Assembly: GCF_021513175.1 (NCBI RefSeq)
Contig: NZ_CP090953.1
Coordinates: 1,607,001-1,671,000, forward strand
DNA length: 64,000 nucleotides
Direction of reading: 5' to 3'
Source of the DNA: Sphingomonas sp. S2-65
GTDB taxonomy: Bacteria; Pseudomonadota; Alphaproteobacteria; Sphingomonadales; Sphingomonadaceae
Shown here: positions 8,316 through 18,404 of the stretch, piece by piece
Numbering within the stretch: position 1 is the first letter of the stretch
How the letters are laid out: each line of letters begins with the position of its first letter
Translations under genes and position numbers: made by a program
Notes under the pieces: model-generated
Seen by the model: only the letters and a program-made list of their open reading frames with translations
What the model was told of the DNA's origin: nothing
Database searches by the model: none

Positions 8316-9665
8316 CCAAAGCTCGCGCACCATTGCCGGGTTGATGTGGTTGCCGGCCTTGACGGAGATCACCCCCGTCTCGGCCTTGGCGCCGCGTCCG
8401 AGATAATAGAAATACCCGTCGACGCCCTTGTCCCCGCCCTTCTTGCCGCCCATCCACGGCCACCCACCCAGCTTCAGCGTGATCCACGCCTGGAACTGGT
8501 GCGGATCGTCGCGCGCGAGCCGCTGGGCCGAGGCGAGGTCGCGCGGCACGCCCACCGTCTCGAAGTCGACGCCGTCGCCATAGCCCTCCCGCAGCCGCTT
8601 CTCGATCAGCCCGATCGCCAGATGCGTGACGTCAATCCCGATCCACCGCCGCCCCAGCTTCTGCGCCGCATCGACGGCCGTGCCGCACCCGCAGAACGGG
8701 TCGAGCACGACATCGCCGGGATTGGAGGAGGCGGCGATGATCCGCTCGAGCAGGGCGCGCGGCTTCTGGGTGGGATAGCCGAGCCGCTCGGCGCTCGCCG
8801 CCTGTAGCGGTGGCAAGTCAGTCCAAACGTCTGCCAGCTTTCGGCCGCCTTGCTCACGAAGGTAATGCTTTCGAGCTATCCGCCCGTCGTGCGATCGAGG
8901 AAACGCTAGCCGCCCCTCCGCCTCGAGCCTTTCCATCACATTCCGGCTAACTCGCCAGCCCTTTGCGGGCGGTAGGTAGCCGTTGTATTCGTACGTCAAA
9001 TTCGGTCGCGGATTTGGGCTGTCCAAGGGCGCGAGACGATAAGGGCCTCGACCATCTTGGTCATCCAGTCGAAACCGGGCAGTATACGCCTCGTCTTTGA
9101 TCGCGAAGACGGGCCTCATCTGCGCCAGTGCTGATTTAGCATAGAACAAGACCGTGTCGTGAACGGCACCAAACTTGTTCTTCGCATCGCCCTTAGCAGT
9201 CGTCCGCTGCCAAATGATCTCGTTCCTGAAATTGTCGGCCCCGAACACCGCGTCCAGAACCCACTTTAAATAGTGGCTCGCCGTCGGATCGCAGTGCAGG
9301 TACAGGCTCCCGGTCGGCTTCAGCACCCGGTGCAGTTCCACCAGACGCACCGCCATCATCGCCAGATAAGCCAGCATCGCGTTGGTGCCGATCGACGCGC
9401 GCATCGCCTGCATCAACGTATGCAGCGCATGGTTGCCGCTATGGGTGATGTCGAGCAGCGCCTCCTCGGCGGCAGGTCCCCACACCCACGTGTCGTCGAA
9501 CGCCTCGATGCTGGCGTCGGCGCCTGAACCCGTCGGCGACTTGAACAGGATATTGTAGCTGGCGTTCGAATTGAACGGCGGGTCCAGGTAGATCAGGTCG
9601 ACGCTCTCGTCCGGAACATGCTCGCGCAGCACGTCGAGATTGTCTCCATAATAGAGCTGGCTCAC
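8310..9665 (-). CDS. Beta-class DNA methyltransferase, nuclease tail frameshifted
   Basis: A site-specific DNA-methyltransferase. From the GTG at 9665 (GGAGAG 8 bases upstream) it begins SQLYYGDNLDVL. The catalytic DPPF is at residues 28-31 and the SAM-binding DPFCGCG lies near residue 320, so the motif order is that of beta-class N4-cytosine/N6-adenine enzymes. The C-terminus enters a PD-(D/E)xK-like nuclease domain (KKGGDKGVDG, then VISVKAG) but stops early at 8310. The remainder lies in another frame to 8053. The central target-recognition part (about 8820-9240) is lower in GC than both ends. It is divergent from uvrA, with a LexA box 56 bases upstream of the start. Confidence 0.85.
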   Translation of the reverse strand: MSQLYYGDNLDVLREHVPDESVDLIYLDPPFNSNASYNILFKSPTGSGADASIEAFDDTWVWGPAAEEALLDITHSGNHALHTLMQAMRASIGTNAMLAYLAMMAVRLVELHRVLKPTGSLYLHCDPTASHYLKWVLDAVFGADNFRNEIIWQRTTAKGDAKNKFGAVHDTVLFYAKSALAQMRPVFAIKDEAYTARFRLDDQDGRGPYRLAPLDSPNPRPNLTYEYNGYLPPAKGWRVSRNVMERLEAEGRLAFPRSHDGRIARKHYLREQGGRKLADVWTDLPPLQAASAERLGYPTQKPRALLERIIAASSNPGDVVLDPFCGCGTAVDAAQKLGRRWIGIDVTHLAIGLIEKRLREGYGDGVDFETVGVPRDLASAQRLARDDPHQFQAWITLKLGGWPWMGGKKGGDKGVDGYFYYLGRGAKAETGVISVKAGNHINPAMVRELWA

Positions 9666-9720
9666 CGCGTCGTCTCTCCAATGACGGGACACGGTGCGAG
9701 GCGGTACTCGATCAAAACGT

Positions 9721-9735
9721 GAACGGTTGACGAAC
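9721..9735. promoter_or_regulatory. LexA (SOS) box, distal
   Basis: A perfect GAAC-N7-GAAC, the reverse complement of the alphaproteobacterial LexA operator GTTC-N7-GTTC. It lies between the methyltransferase start (9665, minus strand) and uvrA (9929, plus strand), 56 bases from the former. It would allow LexA to control the methyltransferase, or to act jointly with the proximal box on uvrA. Confidence 0.75.
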
Positions 9736-9906
9736 ATTGTCCGTTACGGAGCGGCGCTCCCCTCCCCAAGACCCCACAACAGCATGGGCAGCGAGGGCCC
9801 GCAGGCCAGAACAGGTAGGTTCGTTTCGGGTCTTTCGGTTCGCCAAGTCACCGCGCTGGCGAAAGTGGATCCCCCTCCCTATCTCACCCCTCTGGAACTC
9901 CCTTCG

Positions 9907-9921
9907 GAACAAAGCTAGAAC
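9907..9921. promoter_or_regulatory. LexA (SOS) box at uvrA start
   Basis: A second perfect GAAC-N7-GAAC, ending 7 bases before the uvrA ATG at 9929. Its position directly over the start region is fit for repression of uvrA by LexA. It supports 9929 as the start region and suggests the transcript begins close to the coding region. Confidence 0.75.
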
Positions 9922-9928
9922 CCACCGC

Positions 9929-12970
<3,042 letters not shown>

Positions 12971-12973
12971 GAC

Positions 12974-13696
12974 TTACTCTGCCACGCCCTTCCTTGCTGC
13001 GAGTTCACGGAGGATGATTGGAACAGCGTCGTCTAGCGCATTGCCATAGCAATCAAATTGTCGCCGCAACTCATCGTCGGTAAGAAGCCAAGTTTTATTA
13101 ACCCATACTTCTCTCACTTCGCGCACACTCTTGGAGAACCGTAATCGCGGCACAAACAGGATGAGCGCGTCCGAACCCTCAAAATCTTCTTGCGTCAAAA
13201 TCACGCGCTGAATCATAGTAGCGAGAAGACGTTTTTGAAAATCGCTCAGAGAGACCGACGACCAGCCAATGATAAAGACAGGAGTTAGCTTCCCCTCCCG
13301 ATTGTAAACAAAGGTGGGGCGAACCGGTATCGTGATATTTCGACCAATCGGATAGCGCTCGATCATGCCATCAAACGCTCTGAGGCCTTTGATGCCATTC
13401 TTGTCTAGCCATGGCAGCAGGGCGGTAGCGATTTCGTGGCCCAGTTTACGAACTAAAGGATCAAGAATCAGATTGATTCCGCTCCGGGTAGTTGCAGCTG
13501 AAACACCAAGGGTCACGTAGTCCGCTACGAGCCTGTAAATCTGCGCAAGCGCATGTCGGGGCTTAGCCAGCGCAAACCTTGTGATGCGCAACGTCGTCTC
13601 GTCACGGCGACGATCATTCAAGCGAACCCAATTGGCCAGCGAGGGTGGCCGCCGCATTTCTTCAACACGTTCTTGGGCAGTCTTCGACTTCTTCAA
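12974..13696 (-). CDS. Unrecognised protein, putative toxin partner of Panacea antitoxin
   Basis: A 240-residue protein with no family I recognise. It is rich in basic residues at the N-terminus (MKKSKTAQERVEEMRRPP) and has an alpha/beta middle (PVFIIGWSSVSLSDFQKRLLATMIQ, then SDALILFVPRLRF). It shows no signal peptide or obvious membrane helix. The start is TTG at 13696, overlapping the stop of the Panacea gene, with GGGAGG 5 bases upstream. Low GC and A/T-ending codons mark it as recently acquired. Panacea-domain proteins usually neutralise an adjacent toxin, so this gene is the natural toxin candidate. It is convergent with uvrA, 3 bases away. Confidence 0.65.
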   Translation of the reverse strand: MKKSKTAQERVEEMRRPPSLANWVRLNDRRRDETTLRITRFALAKPRHALAQIYRLVADYVTLGVSAATTRSGINLILDPLVRKLGHEIATALLPWLDKNGIKGLRAFDGMIERYPIGRNITIPVRPTFVYNREGKLTPVFIIGWSSVSLSDFQKRLLATMIQRVILTQEDFEGSDALILFVPRLRFSKSVREVREVWVNKTWLLTDDELRRQFDCYGNALDDAVPIILRELAARKGVAE

Positions 13697-14226
13697 TCGT
13701 GCCTCCCGCCACCAGCTTCCATTAGAAGAGACGGACTAATCTCCATCCCCGGATTCGCATGTCCTTCGTACCACCAAACTCGATACCATGCACCATTACG
13801 TTCATGCGACAAAGCGCGAAGCTCAGCTGCGCTGTGAAACATCAACGGAGTGATTACTTCTCTCAAGAAGCTCTCTTCTTGGTCTGATAAGCAAATCAGC
13901 GCCTCTTGAAACTCCTCCGACGCGGTCGAGAAGACCTTCGCGCGGCCGAGGACTGAGCCATTGCCGTAGCTTTTAAAGCTTTGATATAGCTCCCTAAATA
14001 CCGGGCCATGCTCCCAGGCTTCAATCTTGGCGTTCGTTAGTAGTTGATCACGTTTGAGTAGAAATGCCTCAACTGCGAAGAACGCCAGCTTGTTGATACC
14101 CATGTTGGTATGTCGCACGCCGAGTTGCTCAGCATAGTCTAATATCCAATTGGCTAGCCCCCTGACGCTGTGGCCGAGTCGTTGCGGCCCCTGGTAGGCA
14201 TCACCGGGTTCTCGATCCAATCTCAT
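13693..14226 (-). CDS. Panacea-domain (DUF4065/SocA-like) antitoxin
   Basis: A 177-residue protein. The core VRGLANWILDYAEQLGV...NMGINKLAFFAVEAFLL, then IEAWEHGPVFRELYQSFK, and SAAELRALSHERNGAWYRVW, is the Panacea/DUF4065 (GepA, SocA) pattern. This domain is known to serve as a versatile antitoxin against many unrelated toxins. It is the first gene of a two-gene unit, its stop overlapping the TTG start of the next gene. Its GC is lower than the surroundings. The start at 14226 is the first ATG of the frame; a later start that keeps LANWILDY is possible. Confidence 0.8.
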   Translation of the reverse strand: MRLDREPGDAYQGPQRLGHSVRGLANWILDYAEQLGVRHTNMGINKLAFFAVEAFLLKRDQLLTNAKIEAWEHGPVFRELYQSFKSYGNGSVLGRAKVFSTASEEFQEALICLSDQEESFLREVITPLMFHSAAELRALSHERNGAWYRVWWYEGHANPGMEISPSLLMEAGGGRHD

Positions 14227-14260
14227 AGCATCCCGCCATGTAGCTTTGCTCGAGGTTCAA

Positions 14261-14584
14261 TCATATGACTTCGATATACCTCTCAGAAGCAGCCAGCAAT
14301 CGTTGCACCTGATCCCAGCGGGCCTCCAACCAAGCAAGTAGCGCTCGGTTCGTCGCATTCCCACAGCGCAGCCACACGAACGCAAACCGATCGGGCAGTC
14401 GCAGCGTGACGAAATCCTCATCCTTGCTGACCAGCACCGCGCCGTCCGCTTCAGCCCGAGCCGCAATATCGGCGTCGCTCGCTGCCACCATGCCGATCTC
14501 GAACACATGCTCCGCCTCATGGCCACGCTCGCGCAACCACCCGCACAAAGCGGGCGGCAGTTGCGCGTCGACCAGGAACTTCAT
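14261..14584 (-). CDS. DUF5615 PIN-like toxin
   Basis: A 107-residue protein with the PIN-like fold of DUF5615: N-terminal FLVDAQLPPAL (first acidic residue), D-A-DIAARAEADGAVLVSKDEDF (DxDF second acidic site), and a following LRLPDRFAFVWLRCGNATN. Such proteins are predicted ribonuclease toxins of type II modules. It overlaps the upstream DUF433 gene by 4 bases (ATGA), the usual order of antitoxin before toxin. Confidence 0.8.
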   Translation of the reverse strand: MKFLVDAQLPPALCGWLRERGHEAEHVFEIGMVAASDADIAARAEADGAVLVSKDEDFVTLRLPDRFAFVWLRCGNATNRALLAWLEARWDQVQRLLAASERYIEVI

Positions 14585-14814
14585 TCGGCGGCGAGCACTA
14601 CCGGATGGTCAGCCTGCCGCGCGGCATAGGCAAGCACCGCCCGCACATCTTCCTCGCTGAGGTAGGGAAAGTCCCCGACGATCTCGCCCGGGCTGGCGCC
14701 GCCCGCCAGCATCTCGAGCACATCGGTCACCCGAACACGGGTACCGGCCACGATTGGCCTGCCTCCGCACACCAGCGGATCGACTGCGATGCGGGGAAAG
14801 CCAGCCAGCGTCAT
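14581..14814 (-). CDS. DUF433 antitoxin
   Basis: A 77-residue DUF433 protein. IAVDPLVCGGRPIVAGTRVRVTDVLEML, then EIVGDFPYLSEEDVRAVLAYA, gives the family pattern (G-RP-I-GTR, and F-P-L-EDVRA-L-YA) of a small winged-helix antitoxin. It is coupled to the DUF5615 PIN-like gene. It likely represses its own promoter in the stretch 14815-14870. Confidence 0.85.
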   Translation of the reverse strand: MTLAGFPRIAVDPLVCGGRPIVAGTRVRVTDVLEMLAGGASPGEIVGDFPYLSEEDVRAVLAYAARQADHPVVLAAE

Positions 14815-15166
14815 TGCAACAACATGGGCAGATTATGCGGAAATCGCAAATGTTCGACCCGTTCAAATCAACGCCGCCGCCGCCCGGGCGGCAGGAAAGA
14901 CCGCGTGCCGCTATCCTGCCGCTGCGCGGCTTTCCCCCTCCTCCGCGCCTCCGCGCCTCCGCGTGAGCACCCCTCCCTCCTCCGCGCCTCCGCGCCTCTG
15001 CGCGAACCCCTTCTTCCTCCCCGCTCATAGAAGAACAAAAAAAGAACTTTCCTACAGCCCCCGTTCCGGCATATCTGACGAGTCGCATTGCACCAGAACA
15101 GGAGCAGCCGACCATGTCCAAGCACCTCGCCCCACCCACGCGCCCCGCGCAATCGGGAGCGCCGCG
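14815..15166. other. Intergenic stretch with hairpin and direct repeats
   Basis: No gene is supported. It holds a 9-base inverted repeat (GCGGCAGGA at 14888-14896 with TCCTGCCGC at 14914-14922) and two near-identical copies of a CCTCCTCCGCGCCTCCGCG-type repeat (14937-14966 and 14976-15006). An A-rich run follows near 15030-15050, which may be part of the promoter of the gene at 15167. Confidence 0.6.
14937..15006. repeat. Two direct copies of a CCTCCGCG-rich unit
   Basis: Two 30-base copies, starting at 14937 and 14976, differ at about three positions. Each unit itself repeats CTCCGCGC. There are only two copies and the spacer is 9 bases, so this is not a CRISPR array. Confidence 0.6.
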
Positions 15167-16321
15167 ATGAACGCCCCCGCCAACCTGCCCCACCCCACCG
15201 CCGCCGCGCGCGAGCGGGCGCAGCGGCACGATGGCTGGACGCCCGACCGCCAGCGCTATTTCCTTGAGGCGATCGCCGAGGGGCAGACGGTGGAAAGCGC
15301 CGCGCGGCTGGTCGGCATGTCCGCCGCCTCGGCCTATGCGTTCCGCCGCCGCGCGCCCGCCACCACCTTCGCGATGGGCTGGTCCGGCGCCAACCTGCTG
15401 GCGCGCGAGCGACTGGCGGCGATGCTGTTCTCGCGCGCGATGGAGGGCCAGGTGGAAACGCTCACCCGCCCCGATGGCTCGACCATCGCCCGCCACAAAT
15501 TCGACAACCGCCTTGCCGCGACGATGCTCGCCCGGCTCGACCGCCAGGCCGACGATCCGGTATGCGGCCCCGCGCTCGAAGCCGCCCGGCTGATCGCGCA
15601 GGAGTTCGACGCGTTCCTCGACATGGTCGAGCGCGACGAGGGGCCGGCGCGCACCGGGCTGTTCCTCGGCACCCGCGCCGCCGGTTCGGTCGACCTGGCG
15701 CCGATCGTCAGCCTCGCGCGCGCCGACCGCTATCTGCGCACCGGCGTCCCGCGTGCCGAGGATGTCACCACCGCCGATCTCGACGTCACGCGCCGCACCG
15801 AATGGAGCGCCGAGCAATGGCAGCGCGCCGAGGCCGCCGGACTGCTCGTGCTCGGCCCGCCTCCGCGCGATGGTGCGTCAGGACCGCAACTTCCTCAACT
15901 TCACGATGGCGAGGAAGGCGACGAGGACGAGGATGCCGACGGACTGCCCCCGGTGTGGTGGGCCGACGGGGAATGGCGCACCAGCTATCCGCCGCCCGAG
16001 GATTTCTGGGGCGACGAGAGCGGCAGCTTCGGCAACCCGGAATATTCGCGCTCGCTCACCGAGGAGGAAGAGGCCGCGCACGAAGCGATCCACACCGCCA
16101 TCAACGACGAGGACCGCGCGATCGCCGAGCGGAGGCGCGACCGCTATTTCGGCTTCGCCACTGCTCCCGCCGCCGAGGAGGATGCACCCGAACCGCCCGC
16201 CGCCGCCCCGGACCGCGTCCCCGACGCCGGCGTCGCTGCCGCACCGGACCTACCGCCCGATATCCAGGGGCCTGACGCCGAGTGGCTGGCGCAGACCGAC
16301 CTTTATCGCGGAGCGGGTTGA
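15167..16321 (+). CDS. Hypothetical protein with N-terminal helix-turn-helix
   Basis: A 384-residue soluble protein. Near residues 20-55, RQRYFLEAIAEGQTVESAARLVGMSAASAYAFRRR reads as a helix-turn-helix like those of terminase small subunits or Sphingomonas-type regulators. The remainder is acidic, with a Glu/Asp-rich central part and a Pro-rich end, and has no recognised domain. The ATG at 15167 has CGGGAG 8 bases upstream; the frame is open from 14789 but crosses repeats. The role is unknown; DNA binding is inferred only from the HTH. Confidence 0.7.
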   Translation: MNAPANLPHPTAAARERAQRHDGWTPDRQRYFLEAIAEGQTVESAARLVGMSAASAYAFRRRAPATTFAMGWSGANLLARERLAAMLFSRAMEGQVETLTRPDGSTIARHKFDNRLAATMLARLDRQADDPVCGPALEAARLIAQEFDAFLDMVERDEGPARTGLFLGTRAAGSVDLAPIVSLARADRYLRTGVPRAEDVTTADLDVTRRTEWSAEQWQRAEAAGLLVLGPPPRDGASGPQLPQLHDGEEGDEDEDADGLPPVWWADGEWRTSYPPPEDFWGDESGSFGNPEYSRSLTEEEEAAHEAIHTAINDEDRAIAERRRDRYFGFATAPAAEEDAPEPPAAAPDRVPDAGVAAAPDLPPDIQGPDAEWLAQTDLYRGAG

Positions 16322-16464
16322 ACCGGCGGGGCTACGCCCGGGGACAGCGATATCCGCTGGCTGCGTCCTTTATACGTGCGACCGAAAAACGCGGTTCGCC
16401 GCCAAGTTTTGCCGAAATCACGCGGCGGATCGTCCGCGATCTGCGGCGTGCCGCGGGCAAACCC

Positions 16465-16492
16465 TTGTAATTCTCGAATAAGTTGTCATATA
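16465..16492 (+). promoter_or_regulatory. Candidate promoter of the cold-shock gene
   Basis: TTGTAA, 16 bases, then CATATA. It lies about 120 bases before the cold-shock ATG, which leaves the long 5' untranslated leader typical of cold-inducible csp messages. Confidence 0.45.
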
Positions 16493-16610
16493 GGAGATGC
16501 TTCAGTCGCAATTGACGGTCTTCGGCGCTTTGCGGCCCTTCTTCCTTCTCTCTGCCTTGCAGCACGAGGTTCGTCCGGATTGGGCGCGCCGATCATAGAA
16601 GGAATATCCC

Positions 16611-16826
16611 ATGAGCAATAACGGCACCGTCAAGTTTTTCGACGCCACCAAGGGTTTTGGTTTCATCGCTCCGGACAATGGCGGCGCGGATGCGTTCGTT
16701 CATATCAGCGCTGTGGAGCGTTCGGGTCTCGGCACGCTGAACCAGAACCAGCGCGTCAGCTATGACATGGAGCAGGACAAGCGCGGCCGCGCGTCGGCTT
16801 GCAACCTGAACGCCCTCGACGGCTGA
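16611..16826 (+). CDS. cspA: CspA-family cold-shock protein
   Basis: A 71-residue single cold-shock domain that melts RNA structure. It has the RNP1 motif KGFGFI and the RNP2 motif AFVHIS, and begins NNGTVKFFDATKGFGF like other alphaproteobacterial Csp proteins. It is preceded by a long leader and followed by a strong hairpin terminator at 16842-16877. The particular csp paralogue cannot be fixed from the sequence. Confidence 0.95.
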   Translation: MSNNGTVKFFDATKGFGFIAPDNGGADAFVHISAVERSGLGTLNQNQRVSYDMEQDKRGRASACNLNALDG

Positions 16827-16841
16827 TCTCCCCCTCTAAAC

Positions 16842-16877
16842 CGGCGCGCTCCGTTCGCGGGGCGCGCCGTTTCTATT
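16842..16877 (+). terminator. Rho-independent terminator of csp
   Basis: CGGCGCGC pairs with GCGCGCCG across a short loop and is followed by TTTCTATTCT. It lies 16 bases after the cold-shock stop. Confidence 0.75.
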
Positions 16878-16897
16878 CTCAGACGGGAGTGTTCATC

Positions 16898-17101
16898 ATG
16901 GGTAATCAACCCGATTATCGCGCGCAGGCCGCCAAGTGCCGCGCCGACGCTGATACCTCCACGCTCGACAATGTCCGCGACCGCAACCTGCGCGCGGAAG
17001 CCGCCTGGCTCGAAATGGCCGTGCGTCAGGACCGCGTCACTGCCTCGCGCAGGGACCGCGAGCCGGCGCTTCAGGAAATACCCCTTCAGGAAACTGCATG
17101 A
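16898..17101 (+). CDS. Small hypothetical protein
   Basis: A 67-residue charged, helical protein (MGNQPDYRAQAAKCRADAD...) with no recognised domain. The N-terminal Y-x-x-x-A-x-x-C/A-R-A-x-A style recalls other very small sphingomonad proteins, including the one at 57179-57340. GGGAG lies 8 bases before the ATG at 16898. Its stop overlaps the ATG of the next small gene at 17098, so the two are co-translated. Confidence 0.6.
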   Translation: MGNQPDYRAQAAKCRADADTSTLDNVRDRNLRAEAAWLEMAVRQDRVTASRRDREPALQEIPLQETA

Positions 17102-17244
17102 ACTTCTTCGACAAGATCCACGAGACTCAGATTACCCGCCGCGCACGCCGGCCGCTTTCCCTCTCCTTCGGTCGCCCGGTGCTCGCCATTGCGCCCTGCC
17201 CGCGCGAAACCGCCCGCGCCGCGGTCCTCGAAATTCTGGGCTGA
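17098..17244 (+). CDS. Very small paralogous protein (48 residues), copy 1
   Basis: It starts MNFFDKIHETQITRR and ends with PCPRETARAAVLEILG. The same beginning and end occur in the gene at 17592-17744 (MNFF-x-x-I-x-E-x-QITRR and PCPRE-x-ARAAV-x-E-x-LG), while the middle differs. This conservation supports real translation. It overlaps the upstream gene by 4 bases (ATGA). The protein is basic, with no transmembrane segment. Function unknown. Confidence 0.65.
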   Translation: MNFFDKIHETQITRRARRPLSLSFGRPVLAIAPCPRETARAAVLEILG

Positions 17245-17591
17245 GCAGCCTAAAGGCACGGCTGGCGCCGTGCCACGCGCCGCCTCACTCTTTGCCCGGC
17301 AGCCCTGACAGGGCCAGCTGCGCCGCCTGACCCAGCCGCGCTGAAGCAAGACCGGATCGCGCTCCACCCGCTGAGCTGCACCGCCTTGCACGCCGCTGCA
17401 CGGGACCCCACATAACTGACAGGGCGCGGGCTCTATGCGGCACGGTTCCGCCGGAACCTTCGCGCCCCTAAATACTTCCGACGCCTGCATGGGATCGGAC
17501 GGTCGGTCCGGCCGTTATCGCTGCATCCGCTGATCGGAATGTCGCCGCCGCCGTCTCTGCGCGGCGCTTGCAAACACAACACAGGACCACA
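17245..17591. other. Intergenic stretch between the two small paralogues
   Basis: No gene supported. It begins with a hairpin of 8 pairs (GGCACGGC at 17255-17262 with GCCGTGCC at 17267-17274) lacking a T-run. Further on there is an imperfect dyad around GGTTCCGCCGGAACC (17444-17458). The region before 17592 probably holds the promoter of the second small gene. Confidence 0.5.
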
Positions 17592-17744
17592 ATGAACTTC
17601 TTCACGAATATCCAGGAAATGCAGATTACCCGTCGTAGCAACCATCCGTTCTCGGCCTTCGTGCCGATGCATCGCCGCCTCTTCCCGATCGAACCCTGCC
17701 CGCGCGAAGTCGCGCGCGCCGCGGTCCGCGAAGTGCTCGGCTAA
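17592..17744 (+). CDS. Very small paralogous protein (50 residues), copy 2
   Basis: MNFFTNIQEMQITRR at the start and EPCPREVARAAVREVLG at the end, shared with the 17098-17244 protein; the central 20 residues are divergent. The matching ends with a variable centre point to a duplicated gene under selection. The ATG follows a purine-rich ACAGGACCACA. No function can be named. Confidence 0.65.
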   Translation: MNFFTNIQEMQITRRSNHPFSAFVPMHRRLFPIEPCPREVARAAVREVLG

Positions 17745-17825
17745 GCCCAAAGCGGGCGTCCCGAAGTCGCGTGACAGCGACTCGGCCGCCCGCGCCAAGG
17801 CTCCTTGGGAGCCATTCGTTTTGCG

Positions 17826-17850
17826 GGAACACCACCCCACCCCGCCCGTT
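17826..17850 (+). promoter_or_regulatory. EcfG-type general stress promoter
   Basis: GGAAC, 16 bases, then CGTT: the consensus of the alphaproteobacterial general-stress sigma factor. It ends 36 bases before the ATG at 17887, a fitting distance for the start of the stress-type gene cluster downstream. Confidence 0.7.
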
Positions 17851-17886
17851 GAAGCCAGCAACCCCAATCATCACGGGATTGTAACC

Positions 17887-18387
17887 ATGGCAGCGAAGAC
17901 ACCCCGCAAGCGCGCCCCGCGTGCGGAAAACGGCGACACCAACACCCCCACCAAATCTCAGGCTTCCACAGCCAAGACCAGCGGCCGTTCGCTTGCGCTC
18001 GGCACCTTGTCGGCCGGCGCCGTGATCGGCGCGGTAGCCGCCGCGCTGTTTGGCGCGAAGAAGCTCGGCAAGCGCAGCTACACCGATGGCCAACCGCTCG
18101 CTCCCGGCGCACAGCCTGATCCCGTCGCGACGCCCGCCACGGGCCCGGCCGCGGCACAGAACACCCAGACCGCCGGCTCGGCCGAGCACGTCCCCACCGA
18201 TCTGATGGGCGACAAGCATCCCGGGTTCGAGGATCGCGCGGTCGACGCCTTCCGCCCCGATCCCACTGCGCCGATCCCGGAGGGCGAACGCGATGCCTTC
18301 CGCCCCGCGCTCGCTGGTGCTCAGGCGCCGACGCTCGTCTCCGGCCAGGCGCAGGAGAACGAACGCATCAACGCCATGCCGTCCTGA
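17887..18387 (+). CDS. Hypothetical single-pass membrane protein, stress locus
   Basis: A 166-residue protein. A basic N-terminus (MAAKTPRKRAPR) and a Ser/Thr-rich stretch precede one hydrophobic segment with small residues (LALGTLSAGAVIGAVAAALFGAKKLGKR). An acidic, Pro/Ala-rich tail follows. It is preceded by an EcfG-type promoter and followed at 17 bases by the DUF3597 gene. No family is recognised; envelope stress is inferred from promoter and context. Confidence 0.65.
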   Translation: MAAKTPRKRAPRAENGDTNTPTKSQASTAKTSGRSLALGTLSAGAVIGAVAAALFGAKKLGKRSYTDGQPLAPGAQPDPVATPATGPAAAQNTQTAGSAEHVPTDLMGDKHPGFEDRAVDAFRPDPTAPIPEGERDAFRPALAGAQAPTLVSGQAQENERINAMPS

Positions 18388-18404
18388 ATCGGGAGAAAAC
18401 TGAC

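Noticed and set aside
8305..8330. Programmed -1 frameshift in the methyltransferase
   Set aside because: TTTGGGC is present but not in the codon phase needed for a slippery heptamer, so a simple one-base loss is more likely.
9737..9928. Upstream 64-codon extension of uvrA
   Set aside because: It is not like any UvrA N-terminus and the stretch contains a LexA box directly before the conserved start at 9929.
14937..15006. Possible CRISPR repeats
   Set aside because: Only two copies, 9-base spacer, low-complexity sequence, no cas genes in the window.
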